This document shows, in pieces, positions 1 through 6,560 of a stretch of DNA of 16,819 nt. The notes below the pieces were generated by a model, which was not told the DNA's origin, did not search any database, and was given only the letters and a program-made list of their open reading frames with translations. This stretch comes from JAUREX01 sp044356825 (GTDB taxonomy: Bacteria; Pseudomonadota; Alphaproteobacteria; Rhodobacterales; Rhodobacteraceae). Position 1 is the first letter of the stretch. Each line of letters begins with the position of its first letter. The translations under genes and the position numbers were made by a program. Location of the stretch: assembly GCA_044356825.1 (NCBI GenBank), contig JBIKVM010000048.1, positions 1-16,819 of the forward strand, given 5' to 3'.

Positions 1-183
1 GCCCAGCACCGCGAGGAGCGGCAGCGCGAGCATCGCGGCCGTCGCGGCGATGAACGCCACGAACCCGCCCGCCGGCAGCGAGCGGTGCGGCCAGAGGCGC
101 AGCTCCCACCCCGTCCCCGCAACGCGCGAGGCCCCGGGTTCCCCCGGGGCCTCGGCATCCGTCATAGTCCAGGCATAGGGCAT
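1..183 (-). CDS. DUF2244 domain membrane protein, N-terminal part
   Basis: This is the first 61 codons of a gene that runs off the left edge. The reading contains WELRLWPHRSLP (residues 26-37) followed by a hydrophobic segment (about 41-60), which is how DUF2244 proteins begin: a short cytoplasmic stretch, the W-E-L-x-L-x-P-x-R-S-L motif, then two close membrane spans. The function of DUF2244 is not established. The ATG at 183 is preferred because it gives an MPYAW start typical of the family and has GCAGG just upstream. A second in-frame ATG lies at 165. The gene follows ctaD on the same strand with a 19-nt gap, so co-transcription is likely and a link to respiration is possible but inferred. 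A strong GC hairpin (127-154) lies inside its first codons. Confidence 0.75.
   Translation of the reverse strand, partial: MPYAWTMTDAEAPGEPGASRVAGTGWELRLWPHRSLPAGGFVAFIAATAAMLALPLLAVLG
127..154 (-). terminator. 12-bp perfect GC hairpin after ctaD, inside the DUF2244 5' end
   Basis: CGAGGCCCCGGG (127-138), a 4-nt loop TTCC, then the exact reverse complement CCCGGGGCCTCG (143-154). It begins about 50 nt downstream of the ctaD stop on the minus strand and falls in early codons of the DUF2244 gene. No run of T follows on the minus strand, so it is not a textbook intrinsic terminator. It may attenuate read-through, stabilise the ctaD mRNA 3' end, or limit translation of the next gene. The hairpin is directly visible; its role is inferred. 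Confidence 0.45.
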
Positions 184-202
184 GGGCCTGCCGCGCGCGC
201 CC

Positions 203-1876
203 TCAGTGGGCGTGGCTGCGGTCCCAGTCCTCGCGCTTGGGCAGCGTCTCAAAGGTGTGCTCGGGCGGGGGCGAGGGCAGCGTCCACTCGAGCGTGTCGG
301 CGTACTCGTTCCAGTAGTTGTTTTCGGTGACGCGCCGCCCGGCAAGAAGCGTGTAGGCGATGATCCCGATGAAGAAGAGGAACGAGGCGAAGGCAAGGAA
401 GGCGCCGATCGAGGAGATGTAGTTCCAGTAGGCGAAGGCCTCCGGATAGTCGATGTAGCGCCGCGGCATGCCCTGACGGCCGAGGAAGTGCTGCGGGAAG
501 AAGGTCAGGTTTGAGCCGATGAACATCATCCAGAAGTGCAGCTTGCCCGCCCATTCCGGATACTGCCGACCCGACATCTTGCCGATCCAGTAGTAGATCC
601 CGGCGAAGATCGTGAAGACGGCGCCGAGGCTCATCACGTAGTGGAAGTGGGCGACGACGTAATAGGTGTCGTGATAGGCCCGGTCGATGCCCGCCTGGCT
701 CAGCACGATGCCGGTGACGCCACCGACAGTGAAGAGGAACAGGAAGCCGAAGGCCCAGAGCATCGGCGTCTTGAACTCGACCGACCCGCCCCACATCGTC
801 GCGATCCACGAGAACACCTTGATGCCCGTGGGAACAGCGATGACCATCGTTGCGAGCATGAAATAGGCCTGCTGCGTCACGCTCATGCCGACGGTGTACA
901 TGTGGTGGGCCCAGACGACGAAGCCGAGCGCGCCGATCGCCACCATCGCATAGACCATCGGCAGGTAGCCGAAGACGGGCTTGCGGGAGAAGGTCGCGAT
1001 GACGTGGCTGATGATGCCAAAACCCGGGAGCACGATGATGTAGACCTCGGGATGGCCGAAGAACCACAAGATGTGCTGATAGAGGACGGGATCCCCGCCG
1101 CCGGACGGATCAAAGAAGGTCGTGCCGAAGTTGCGGTCGGTCAGCAGCATCGTGATCGCGCCCGCCAGAACCGGCAGCGCCAACAAGATGAGCCACGCGG
1201 TCACGAAGATCGACCAGGCGAAGAGCGGCACCTTGTGCAGCGTCATGCCCGGCGCGCGCATGTTGAGGAAGGTCGTGATCATGTTGATCGCACCGAGGAT
1301 CGACGAGGCCCCCGACAGGTGCACCGCGAAGATCGCGAGATCCATCGAGAAGCCGCTTTCGGTCGTCGAGAGCGGCGGATAGAGAACCCAGCCTACACCG
1401 GAACCGAGTTGCCCGTTACCGCCCGGCGCAAAGACCGAGGCGAAGGCAAGCGAGGTGCCCGCGACGTAAAGCCAGTAGGAAAGGTTGTTCATTCGCGGGA
1501 ACGCCATATCCGGCGCGCCGATCTGGAGCGGCATGAAATAGTTGCCGAAACCGCCGAACAGCGCCGGGATCACGACGAAGAACATCATCAAGATGCCGTG
1601 CGCGGTGATGAGCACGTTCCACAGATGCCCGTTCGGGGTGCAGTCGGCGGTCGCGGCCGCCGTCATCCGCGCCCCTTCCATGCACATGTACTGGACGCCG
1701 GGCTCCATGAGCTCCATGCGCATGTAGACGGTGAACGCGACCGAGATGAAGCCGACGAGACCGCCGGTGAAAAGGTAGAGGATCCCGATGTCCTTGTGGT
1801 TGGTCGACATGAACCAGCGGGTGAAGAACCCGCGGCTGTCGTGCCCACCATGGTCGTGGATGGCGGCGTCTGCCAT
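203..1876 (-). CDS. ctaD: Cytochrome c oxidase (aa3-type) subunit I
   Basis: This is the catalytic subunit of the aa3 haem-copper oxidase, an integral membrane protein that reduces O2 to water and pumps protons. The reading has 557 residues with every ligand in place: H93 (TAHG) and H412 for haem a, H410 for haem a3 (AHFH, 409-412), and H275, H324 and H325 for CuB. Y279 in GHPEVY is the His-Tyr cross-link partner. The D-channel has D123 (GAPD) and E277, and the K-channel has K353 (GIKVFSW). Numbering is one lower than in Paracoccus. The start at 1876 (MADAAIHDHG) has AGGAG about 7 nt upstream; an 18-codon in-frame extension lacks this support and is rejected. No subunit II, III or assembly genes lie nearby, matching the isolated ctaD seen in Rhodobacter. 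The 122-nt gap to mnmA probably holds its own promoter. Confidence 0.97.
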   Translation of the reverse strand: MADAAIHDHGGHDSRGFFTRWFMSTNHKDIGILYLFTGGLVGFISVAFTVYMRMELMEPGVQYMCMEGARMTAAATADCTPNGHLWNVLITAHGILMMFFVVIPALFGGFGNYFMPLQIGAPDMAFPRMNNLSYWLYVAGTSLAFASVFAPGGNGQLGSGVGWVLYPPLSTTESGFSMDLAIFAVHLSGASSILGAINMITTFLNMRAPGMTLHKVPLFAWSIFVTAWLILLALPVLAGAITMLLTDRNFGTTFFDPSGGGDPVLYQHILWFFGHPEVYIIVLPGFGIISHVIATFSRKPVFGYLPMVYAMVAIGALGFVVWAHHMYTVGMSVTQQAYFMLATMVIAVPTGIKVFSWIATMWGGSVEFKTPMLWAFGFLFLFTVGGVTGIVLSQAGIDRAYHDTYYVVAHFHYVMSLGAVFTIFAGIYYWIGKMSGRQYPEWAGKLHFWMMFIGSNLTFFPQHFLGRQGMPRRYIDYPEAFAYWNYISSIGAFLAFASFLFFIGIIAYTLLAGRRVTENNYWNEYADTLEWTLPSPPPEHTFETLPKREDWDRSHAH

Positions 1877-1998
1877 GCTCGTCTCCTGTTCGTTGACGTC
1901 CGCGCGCGCGACCTGAATCGCCGCACGCACGCTCGCACGATTTCTCTAGCCGCGCACGCGGCCGAGGGCAACCGCGCGGCGCGCGTGCAATTGCCGCA
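1877..1998. other. Gap between mnmA and ctaD (ctaD leader and probable promoter)
   Basis: These 122 nt separate the mnmA stop from the ctaD start, both on the minus strand. There is a clear AGGAG for ctaD, one GAATC site (GANTC type) at 1915-1919, and a short GC hairpin at 1949-1962 (GCCGC/GCGGC around 4 nt) without a T tract. I could not identify a convincing -35/-10 pair or a known operator. The length and the change of function suggest that ctaD has its own promoter here. Confidence 0.4.
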
Positions 1999-3144
1999 TC
2001 AGGCCGCGTCGCGCCGCACGATCCAGCCGCCACCGAGCACGCGGGTGCCCTCGGGGGCGTAAAAGACGCAAGCCTGCCCCGGCGCGACCCCTTCCTCGGG
2101 TGACAGGAGCTCGACCCGCGCCGTCCCCTCGCCCTCGGGATGGAGGATCGCGGGGGCGGGGCGGCGGGTGGAGCGGACGCGCACCGCGATCTCCTGCCCC
2201 GCCGCGGCGGCGAGGGGCCCGTCGCCCAGCCAGTTGATGCCCGCAACCGCGATGTCGCGGGTCGCGAGCGCCTCTTTGGGGCCGACGACGACCCGCCGCG
2301 CCGCGGGATCGAGCCGCAGCACATAGAGCGGCTCATCGAGCCCGCCGAGGCCGATCCCCCGCCGCTGCCCGACGGTGAAGCAGATCACCCCGTCGTGGCG
2401 GCCGAGCACGCGGCCCGCCTCGTCCACGATCTCGCCCGGGTCGGCGGCACCCGGGCGCAGCCGCTCGATCACCGCGGCATAGTTGCCGTTCGGGACGAAG
2501 CAGATGTCCTGGCTGTCGGGCTTGTCGGCGACAGGCAGCCCGTAGCGGGCGGCGAGCGCGCGCGTCTCGGCCTTGGAGGCGAGCCCCCCGAGCGGAAAGC
2601 GCAGGAAATCGAGCTGCGCGCGCGTCGTGGAAAAGAGGAAATAGCTCTGGTCGCGCGCCGGATCGGCGGCGCGGTGCAGCTCCGCCCCCGCCGGCCCCTC
2701 GAACCGGCGGATGTAGTGCCCCGTCGCCATGCAGTCGGCCTCGAGGTCGCGCGCGGTCTCGAGCAGGTCGCGGAACTTCACCCGCTCGTTGCAGCGGATG
2801 CAGGGCACGGGCGTCGCCCCGGCCAGATAGGCGTCGGCGAACTCCTCCATCACCGATTCGCGAAAGCGGCTCTCATAGTCGAGGACATAGTGCGGAAAGC
2901 CCATCGTCTCGGCCACGCGGCGGGCGTCGTGGATGTCGCGCCCCGCGCAGCACGCGCCCTTTTTCGCCAGCGCCGCGCCGTGGTCATAGAGCTGGAGCGT
3001 GACGCCCACGACATCATAGCCCTCATCGGCGAGCATCGCGGCCACGACGGAACTGTCCACGCCCCCCGACATCGCCACGACGACGCGCGTCGCCGAGGGT
3101 GGCTTGGGAAGGCCGAGCGAATTCAGCGGATGATCGAGCGACAT
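1999..3144 (-). CDS. mnmA: tRNA-specific 2-thiouridylase MnmA
   Basis: MnmA thiolates uridine 34 of Glu, Lys and Gln tRNAs (s2U34), using ATP to adenylate the base and a protein persulfide as sulfur donor. The 381-residue reading has the PP-loop SGGVDSS at residues 26-32. The catalytic cysteine pair is C118, in PCIRCNERVKF, and C215, in SQDICFVPNGNY. Also present are the tRNA-contacting ATGHY at 140-144, DQSYFLF near 165-171 and TVGQRRGIG near 257-265. The length is typical of alphaproteobacterial MnmA. The ATG at 3144 gives a normal N-terminus; its ribosome binding site is weak (GGAACC). The gene diverges from sciP across a 103-nt gap and precedes ctaD. Nothing suggests truncation. Confidence 0.96.
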   Translation of the reverse strand: MSLDHPLNSLGLPKPPSATRVVVAMSGGVDSSVVAAMLADEGYDVVGVTLQLYDHGAALAKKGACCAGRDIHDARRVAETMGFPHYVLDYESRFRESVMEEFADAYLAGATPVPCIRCNERVKFRDLLETARDLEADCMATGHYIRRFEGPAGAELHRAADPARDQSYFLFSTTRAQLDFLRFPLGGLASKAETRALAARYGLPVADKPDSQDICFVPNGNYAAVIERLRPGAADPGEIVDEAGRVLGRHDGVICFTVGQRRGIGLGGLDEPLYVLRLDPAARRVVVGPKEALATRDIAVAGINWLGDGPLAAAAGQEIAVRVRSTRRPAPAILHPEGEGTARVELLSPEEGVAPGQACVFYAPEGTRVLGGGWIVRRDAA

Positions 3145-3247
3145 GGGGCGGGTTCCGAAAGGAAAACCTGCAATACAGCGAAAATGCCCGCTTTCTCAAG
3201 CCCGGCGCTTCACCCCGCGTTAAAACCTGCGCGCCACCTTGCACCGC
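3145..3247. promoter_or_regulatory. Divergent mnmA/sciP promoter region
   Basis: This gap separates two genes transcribed away from each other, so it should hold promoters for both. It is richer in A and T than its surroundings (for example 3160-3200). A small inverted repeat TTCC-GAAA-GGAA lies at 3153-3164, close to the mnmA start. A CtrA-like site lies at 3209-3223 on the sciP side. No strong Shine-Dalgarno sequence precedes the sciP ATG. Confidence 0.5.
3209..3223 (+). promoter_or_regulatory. Candidate CtrA box upstream of sciP
   Basis: TTCA, seven bases, then TTAA matches the alphaproteobacterial CtrA site TTAA-N7-TTAA at 7 of 8 positions. It lies 25 nt before the sciP ATG at 3248. If the transcript starts at or near that ATG, the site sits around -39 to -25, where CtrA boxes commonly overlap the -35 region. 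In Caulobacter sciP is activated by CtrA. Binding here is inferred. Confidence 0.45.
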
Positions 3248-3517
3248 ATGGACACGCACATCACCCCCCCCGCCCCGAACCCGCCTCGCGTGATGGCCGA
3301 GGCCCCCGCCGATCTGCCGCCCGCGACGCTCAGCCGCTGGAGCGCCGAGCGCAAGGCCGAGGTCGTGCGCGCGCTCCGCGCCGGCGCGATCTCGGCCGAA
3401 CAGGCCTGCGCGCGCTGGTCGCTCAGCCCCGAAGAGGTCGAGCGCTGGGTCGCGCTCTACGATCTCGACGGGCTCAATGGCCTGCGCACGACGCAGGTCT
3501 GGAAATATCGCCGCTGA
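3248..3517 (+). CDS. sciP: DUF1153 family CtrA inhibitor, SciP-like
   Basis: This is a small cytoplasmic helix-turn-helix protein of 89 residues. SciP in Caulobacter restrains CtrA-activated promoters late in the cell cycle. The family pattern is visible: ADLPP (21-25), a tryptophan at 31, RKAEVVRALRAG (35-46), EQACARWSLSPEEVERW (51-67), GLRTT (78-82) and a terminal KYRR. The usual EAxxRYxLS...EEF core reads EQACARWSLS...EEV, so it is a somewhat divergent member. The ATG at 3248 is chosen; it has no evident Shine-Dalgarno sequence and may be leaderless. An alternative ATG at 3293 would still keep the conserved core. ctrA, its expected target, lies 111 nt downstream on the same strand, which strongly supports the assignment. 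Confidence 0.8.
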   Translation: MDTHITPPAPNPPRVMAEAPADLPPATLSRWSAERKAEVVRALRAGAISAEQACARWSLSPEEVERWVALYDLDGLNGLRTTQVWKYRR

Positions 3518-3547
3518 TCGGGCATCCTTGCGCCATTCTCGCGGGCG

Positions 3548-3562
3548 ATAACGAGGCGTTAA
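3548..3562 (+). promoter_or_regulatory. Candidate CtrA autoregulatory box upstream of ctrA
   Basis: ATAA, seven bases, then TTAA matches TTAA-N7-TTAA at 7 of 8 positions; the second half-site continues as TTAACG. It lies 66 nt before the ctrA ATG in the 111-nt sciP-ctrA gap. ctrA autoregulation through such sites is established in Caulobacter. A GANTC site (GAGTC, 3617-3621), the CcrM methylation target that modulates ctrA in Caulobacter, lies just before the ctrA start. Whether this genome uses either signal is inferred. Confidence 0.5.
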
Positions 3563-3628
3563 CGATTTGGGCGGATGGTCGCGCCAGAGACCACCGGCCG
3601 CAGAGATCCCAGAACGGAGTCATTTCGG

Positions 3629-4336
3629 ATGCGCATTCTTCTGATCGAGGACGATCCCGTCACCGCCCGCAGCATCGAGATGATGCTCGCGCATGCCAAC
3701 CTCAATGTCTATCGCACCGATCTCGGCGAAGAGGGGGTCGATCTCGCGAAGCTCTATGATTACGACCTGATCCTGCTCGACCTCAACCTGCCCGACATGA
3801 CCGGGCACGAGGTGCTGCGCCAAATCCGCATCGCGCGGATCGAGACGCCGATCCTCATCCTCTCGGGCGTCGGCGATACCGACAGCAAGATCAAAGGCTT
3901 CGGCCAGGGCGCGGACGACTACCTCACCAAGCCCTTTCACCGCGAGGAACTGGTGGCGCGCATCCACGCGATCATCCGCCGCTCCAAGGGGCACGCGCAA
4001 TCGGTCATCCGTACCGGCCCGATCGAGGTCTGCCTCGACACCAAGACAGTCCAGGTCGATGGCAAGCCCGTCCACCTCACGGGCAAGGAATATCAGATGC
4101 TCGAGCTTCTGAGCCTGCGCAAGGGCACGACGCTGACCAAGGAGATGTTCCTCAACCACCTCTACGGCGGCATGGACGAGCCCGAGTTGAAGATCATCGA
4201 TGTCTTCATCTGCAAGCTGCGCAAGAAACTGGCCGAGGCGACGGGGGGCGAGACCTGCGTCGAGACGGTCTGGGGCCGGGGCTATGTGATGCGCGACCCC
4301 GCCCCCGCGCGCGCCCGCGTCGCGATCGGCGCCTGA
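3629..4336 (+). CDS. ctrA: Cell-cycle response regulator CtrA
   Basis: CtrA is an OmpR-family DNA-binding response regulator. In Caulobacter it controls division, motility and replication initiation; in Rhodobacterales it controls mainly motility and gene transfer agents. The 235-residue reading begins MRILLIEDD and has the phosphoacceptor D51 (LLDLNLPDM), S79 and K101 (TKPFH). The winged-helix half carries the nearly invariant CtrA stretch HLTGKEYQMLELLSLRKGTT (149-168), then MDEPELKIIDVFICKLRKK (182-200) and VWGRGYV. The ATG at 3629 has AACGGAG about 10 nt upstream and gives the family N-terminus; an in-frame ATG at 3575 would add 18 unconserved residues. The tail ends in IGA rather than the paired alanines of the Caulobacter ClpXP degron, so proteolysis may differ. 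The phosphorelay partners (CckA, ChpT) are not in the window. Confidence 0.96.
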   Translation: MRILLIEDDPVTARSIEMMLAHANLNVYRTDLGEEGVDLAKLYDYDLILLDLNLPDMTGHEVLRQIRIARIETPILILSGVGDTDSKIKGFGQGADDYLTKPFHREELVARIHAIIRRSKGHAQSVIRTGPIEVCLDTKTVQVDGKPVHLTGKEYQMLELLSLRKGTTLTKEMFLNHLYGGMDEPELKIIDVFICKLRKKLAEATGGETCVETVWGRGYVMRDPAPARARVAIGA

Positions 4337-4382
4337 GGGGCGTTCTGGACGCCCCCCGACCGCCGCCCTAGACTGACGGCGG
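4337..4382 (+). terminator. Two GC stem-loops between ctrA and ligA
   Basis: Directly after the ctrA stop, GGGGCGT (4337-4343) pairs with ACGCCCC (4349-4355) around a 5-nt loop. A second pair, CCGCCG (4360-4365) and CGGCGG (4377-4382), has an 11-nt loop. Neither is followed by a T run. The first is a plausible weak terminator or 3'-end stabiliser for the ctrA mRNA. The second lies in the ligA leader, close to its ribosome binding site. Confidence 0.4.
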
Positions 4383-4400
4383 GGCAATGCGGGGGGCACC

Positions 4401-6560
4401 ATGGCAGAGGATCGCGAAACGGCGGCGCCGGGCGGCGCGTCCCCGGCACCCGCCGACCCTGCGGCGATGACCGAAGCCGAGGCGGCCGCGGAACTCGCGC
4501 GCCTCGCGCCCCTGATCCTGCGCGCGGACGAGGCCTATCACGGCGCCGACGCGCCGATCATGACGGATGCCGCATATGATGCGCTCCGCCGGCGCAACGC
4601 CGAGATCGAGGCGGCATTCCCCCGGCTGATCCGCCCCGACAGCCCGAGCCGGCGCACCGGCGCCGCGCCGGCCGAGGGCTTCGGCAAGATCCGCCACGCC
4701 CGCCCGATGCTGAGCCTCGCCAACGCCTTCTCGCCCGGCGATGTCGTGGATTTCGACCTCCAGACCAGCCGCTTCCTCGGGATCGAGCCCGAAACGCTCG
4801 CCTATACGGCCGAACCCAAGATCGATGGCCTCTCGCTCAGCCTGCGGTACGAGGGGGGGCGGCTTGTCCATGCCGCGACGCGCGGCGATGGCGAGACGGG
4901 CGAGAACGTGACCGCCAACGCCCGCACGATCCGCGACATCCCCGACCACCTGCCGGGCGCGCCCGAGGTGCTCGAGGTGCGCGGCGAGGTCTACATGGGG
5001 CATGCCGATTTCGCGCGCCTCAATGCCCAGCAGGCCGCGCGCGGCGACAAGACCTTCGCCAATCCGCGCAACGCCGCCGCGGGCAGCCTGCGCCAGCTCG
5101 ACCCCGCGATCACCGCCGGGCGGCCGCTGCGCTTTTTCGCCTATGGCTGGGGCGAGGTCTCGGCCCCGCTCGGGCAGACGCAGACCGAAGCGGTCGCGCG
5201 CCTCGCGGCGCTGGGGCTGCGGACGAACCCGCTCATGGTCCGCTGCACGGGGCTTGCCGCGCTGATCGACCACTACCGCCTGATCGAGGCGCAACGCGGC
5301 ACGCTCGGCTATGACATCGACGGGGTCGTCTACAAGGTCGACGACCTCGGGCTGCAGGCCCGCCTCGGGATGCGCGCGACGACACCGCGCTGGGCCATCG
5401 CGCACAAGTTCCCGGCCGAGACCGCCTGGACACGGCTCGAACGGATCGAGATCCAGGTCGGCCGCACCGGCGCGCTCTCGCCCGTGGCGCGGCTTGCGCC
5501 GGTGACGGTGGGGGGGGTCGTGGTCTCGAACGCGACGCTGCACAACGAGGACTACATCGCCGGGCGCGACGCGAAGGGCGCGCCGATCCGGGGCGGCAAG
5601 GACATCCGCGAGGGCGACCTCGTGCAGGTCTATCGGGCGGGCGACGTGATCCCCAAGATCGCGGATGTCGATGCGGACGCCCGCCCCGCCCACGCCCTGC
5701 CCTTCGCCTTTCCCGACCGCTGCCCCGCCTGCGGGTCGGAGGCCGTGCGCGAGGCGGGCGATTCGGTGCGCCGCTGCACCGGCGGGCTCGGCTGCCCGGC
5801 GCAGGCGATGGAGCGGCTGAAGCATTTCGTCAGCCGCGACGCCTTCGACATAGAGGGGCTCGGGGCCAAGCAGATCGAGGCCTTCTGGTCCGACCCCGAC
5901 CTGCCGCTGCGCAGCCCTGCCGACATCTTCACCCTTGCCGCCCGCGACGCGGCCCGGCCCGAGCATCTGGCGGACCGCTTCGGCTGGGGCGCGACCTCGG
6001 CCGAGAACCTCTTTCGCGCGATCGAGGCGCGGCGCGAGATCGCGCTCGACCGGCTGATCTTCGCCCTCGGGATCAGCCACGTCGGTCAGGCGACGGCCGC
6101 GCTGCTCGCGCGCCATTACGGCACATGGGACGCCTTCGCCGGGGCGATGACGGCGGCCGGCGACCGCGAGGGGGCGGCGTGGGCCGACCTCAACGCCATC
6201 GACGGGGTGGGCGAGGTGCTCGCGGGGGCGCTCGTCACGGCCTTTCGCCAGCCGGCCGAGCGGGCAGCCTTCGAGGCGCTGCGCGCGCAGATCACGCCCC
6301 AGCCCATGGCCCCCGTCGCGGCGCAAAGCGCGGTCGCGGGCCTCACGGTCGTGTTCACCGGCACGCTCGAGACGATGACGCGGGCCGAGGCCAAGGCGCG
6401 GGCCGAGGCGCTCGGGGCGCGCGTCGCGGGCTCGGTCTCGGCGCGGACCGACCTTGTCGTGGCGGGGCCGGGCGCGGGGTCGAAGGCGCGCGAGGCCGAA
6501 CGCCTCGGCGTGAAGGTCATCGACGAAGCCGCCTGGCGCGACCTCGTCGGCACGGCGTGA
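4401..6560 (+). CDS. ligA: NAD-dependent DNA ligase LigA
   Basis: LigA seals nicks during replication and repair, using NAD+ to adenylate itself. The 719-residue reading shows the full domain order: Ia domain (about 25-95), adenylation domain with K140 in the KxDG motif (EPKIDGLSL), and an OB fold containing GRTGALSPVARL (354-365). A zinc finger follows with C441, C444, C459 and C465, then helix-hairpin-helix repeats (about 480-615) and a C-terminal BRCT domain (about 643-719) opening with VVFTGTLETMTRAEA. The length is usual for alphaproteobacteria. The ATG at 4401 has a G-rich ribosome binding site (GGGGGG, about 4 nt upstream). The stop overlaps the recG start by 4 nt (GTGA), so the two genes should be translationally coupled. 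Confidence 0.97.
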   Translation: MAEDRETAAPGGASPAPADPAAMTEAEAAAELARLAPLILRADEAYHGADAPIMTDAAYDALRRRNAEIEAAFPRLIRPDSPSRRTGAAPAEGFGKIRHARPMLSLANAFSPGDVVDFDLQTSRFLGIEPETLAYTAEPKIDGLSLSLRYEGGRLVHAATRGDGETGENVTANARTIRDIPDHLPGAPEVLEVRGEVYMGHADFARLNAQQAARGDKTFANPRNAAAGSLRQLDPAITAGRPLRFFAYGWGEVSAPLGQTQTEAVARLAALGLRTNPLMVRCTGLAALIDHYRLIEAQRGTLGYDIDGVVYKVDDLGLQARLGMRATTPRWAIAHKFPAETAWTRLERIEIQVGRTGALSPVARLAPVTVGGVVVSNATLHNEDYIAGRDAKGAPIRGGKDIREGDLVQVYRAGDVIPKIADVDADARPAHALPFAFPDRCPACGSEAVREAGDSVRRCTGGLGCPAQAMERLKHFVSRDAFDIEGLGAKQIEAFWSDPDLPLRSPADIFTLAARDAARPEHLADRFGWGATSAENLFRAIEARREIALDRLIFALGISHVGQATAALLARHYGTWDAFAGAMTAAGDREGAAWADLNAIDGVGEVLAGALVTAFRQPAERAAFEALRAQITPQPMAPVAAQSAVAGLTVVFTGTLETMTRAEAKARAEALGARVAGSVSARTDLVVAGPGAGSKAREAERLGVKVIDEAAWRDLVGTA

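Noticed and set aside
1877..1930. 18-codon N-terminal extension of CtaD
   Set aside because: The start at 1876 has AGGAG at proper spacing, and that sequence would itself be coding in the extended version.
1949..1962. GC palindrome as a terminator for mnmA
   Set aside because: Only a 5-bp stem with a 4-nt loop and no T tract on the minus strand; too weak to call.
3575..3628. Upstream in-frame ATG extending CtrA by 18 residues
   Set aside because: The CtrA family starts MRxLLIEDD, and AACGGAG precedes the ATG at 3629; the extension is unconserved in character and would cover the leader.
536..3759. Plus-strand open frames opposite ctaD and mnmA (508 and 539 codons)
   Set aside because: Antisense to strongly supported genes, with shadow-type composition and no recognisable domain.
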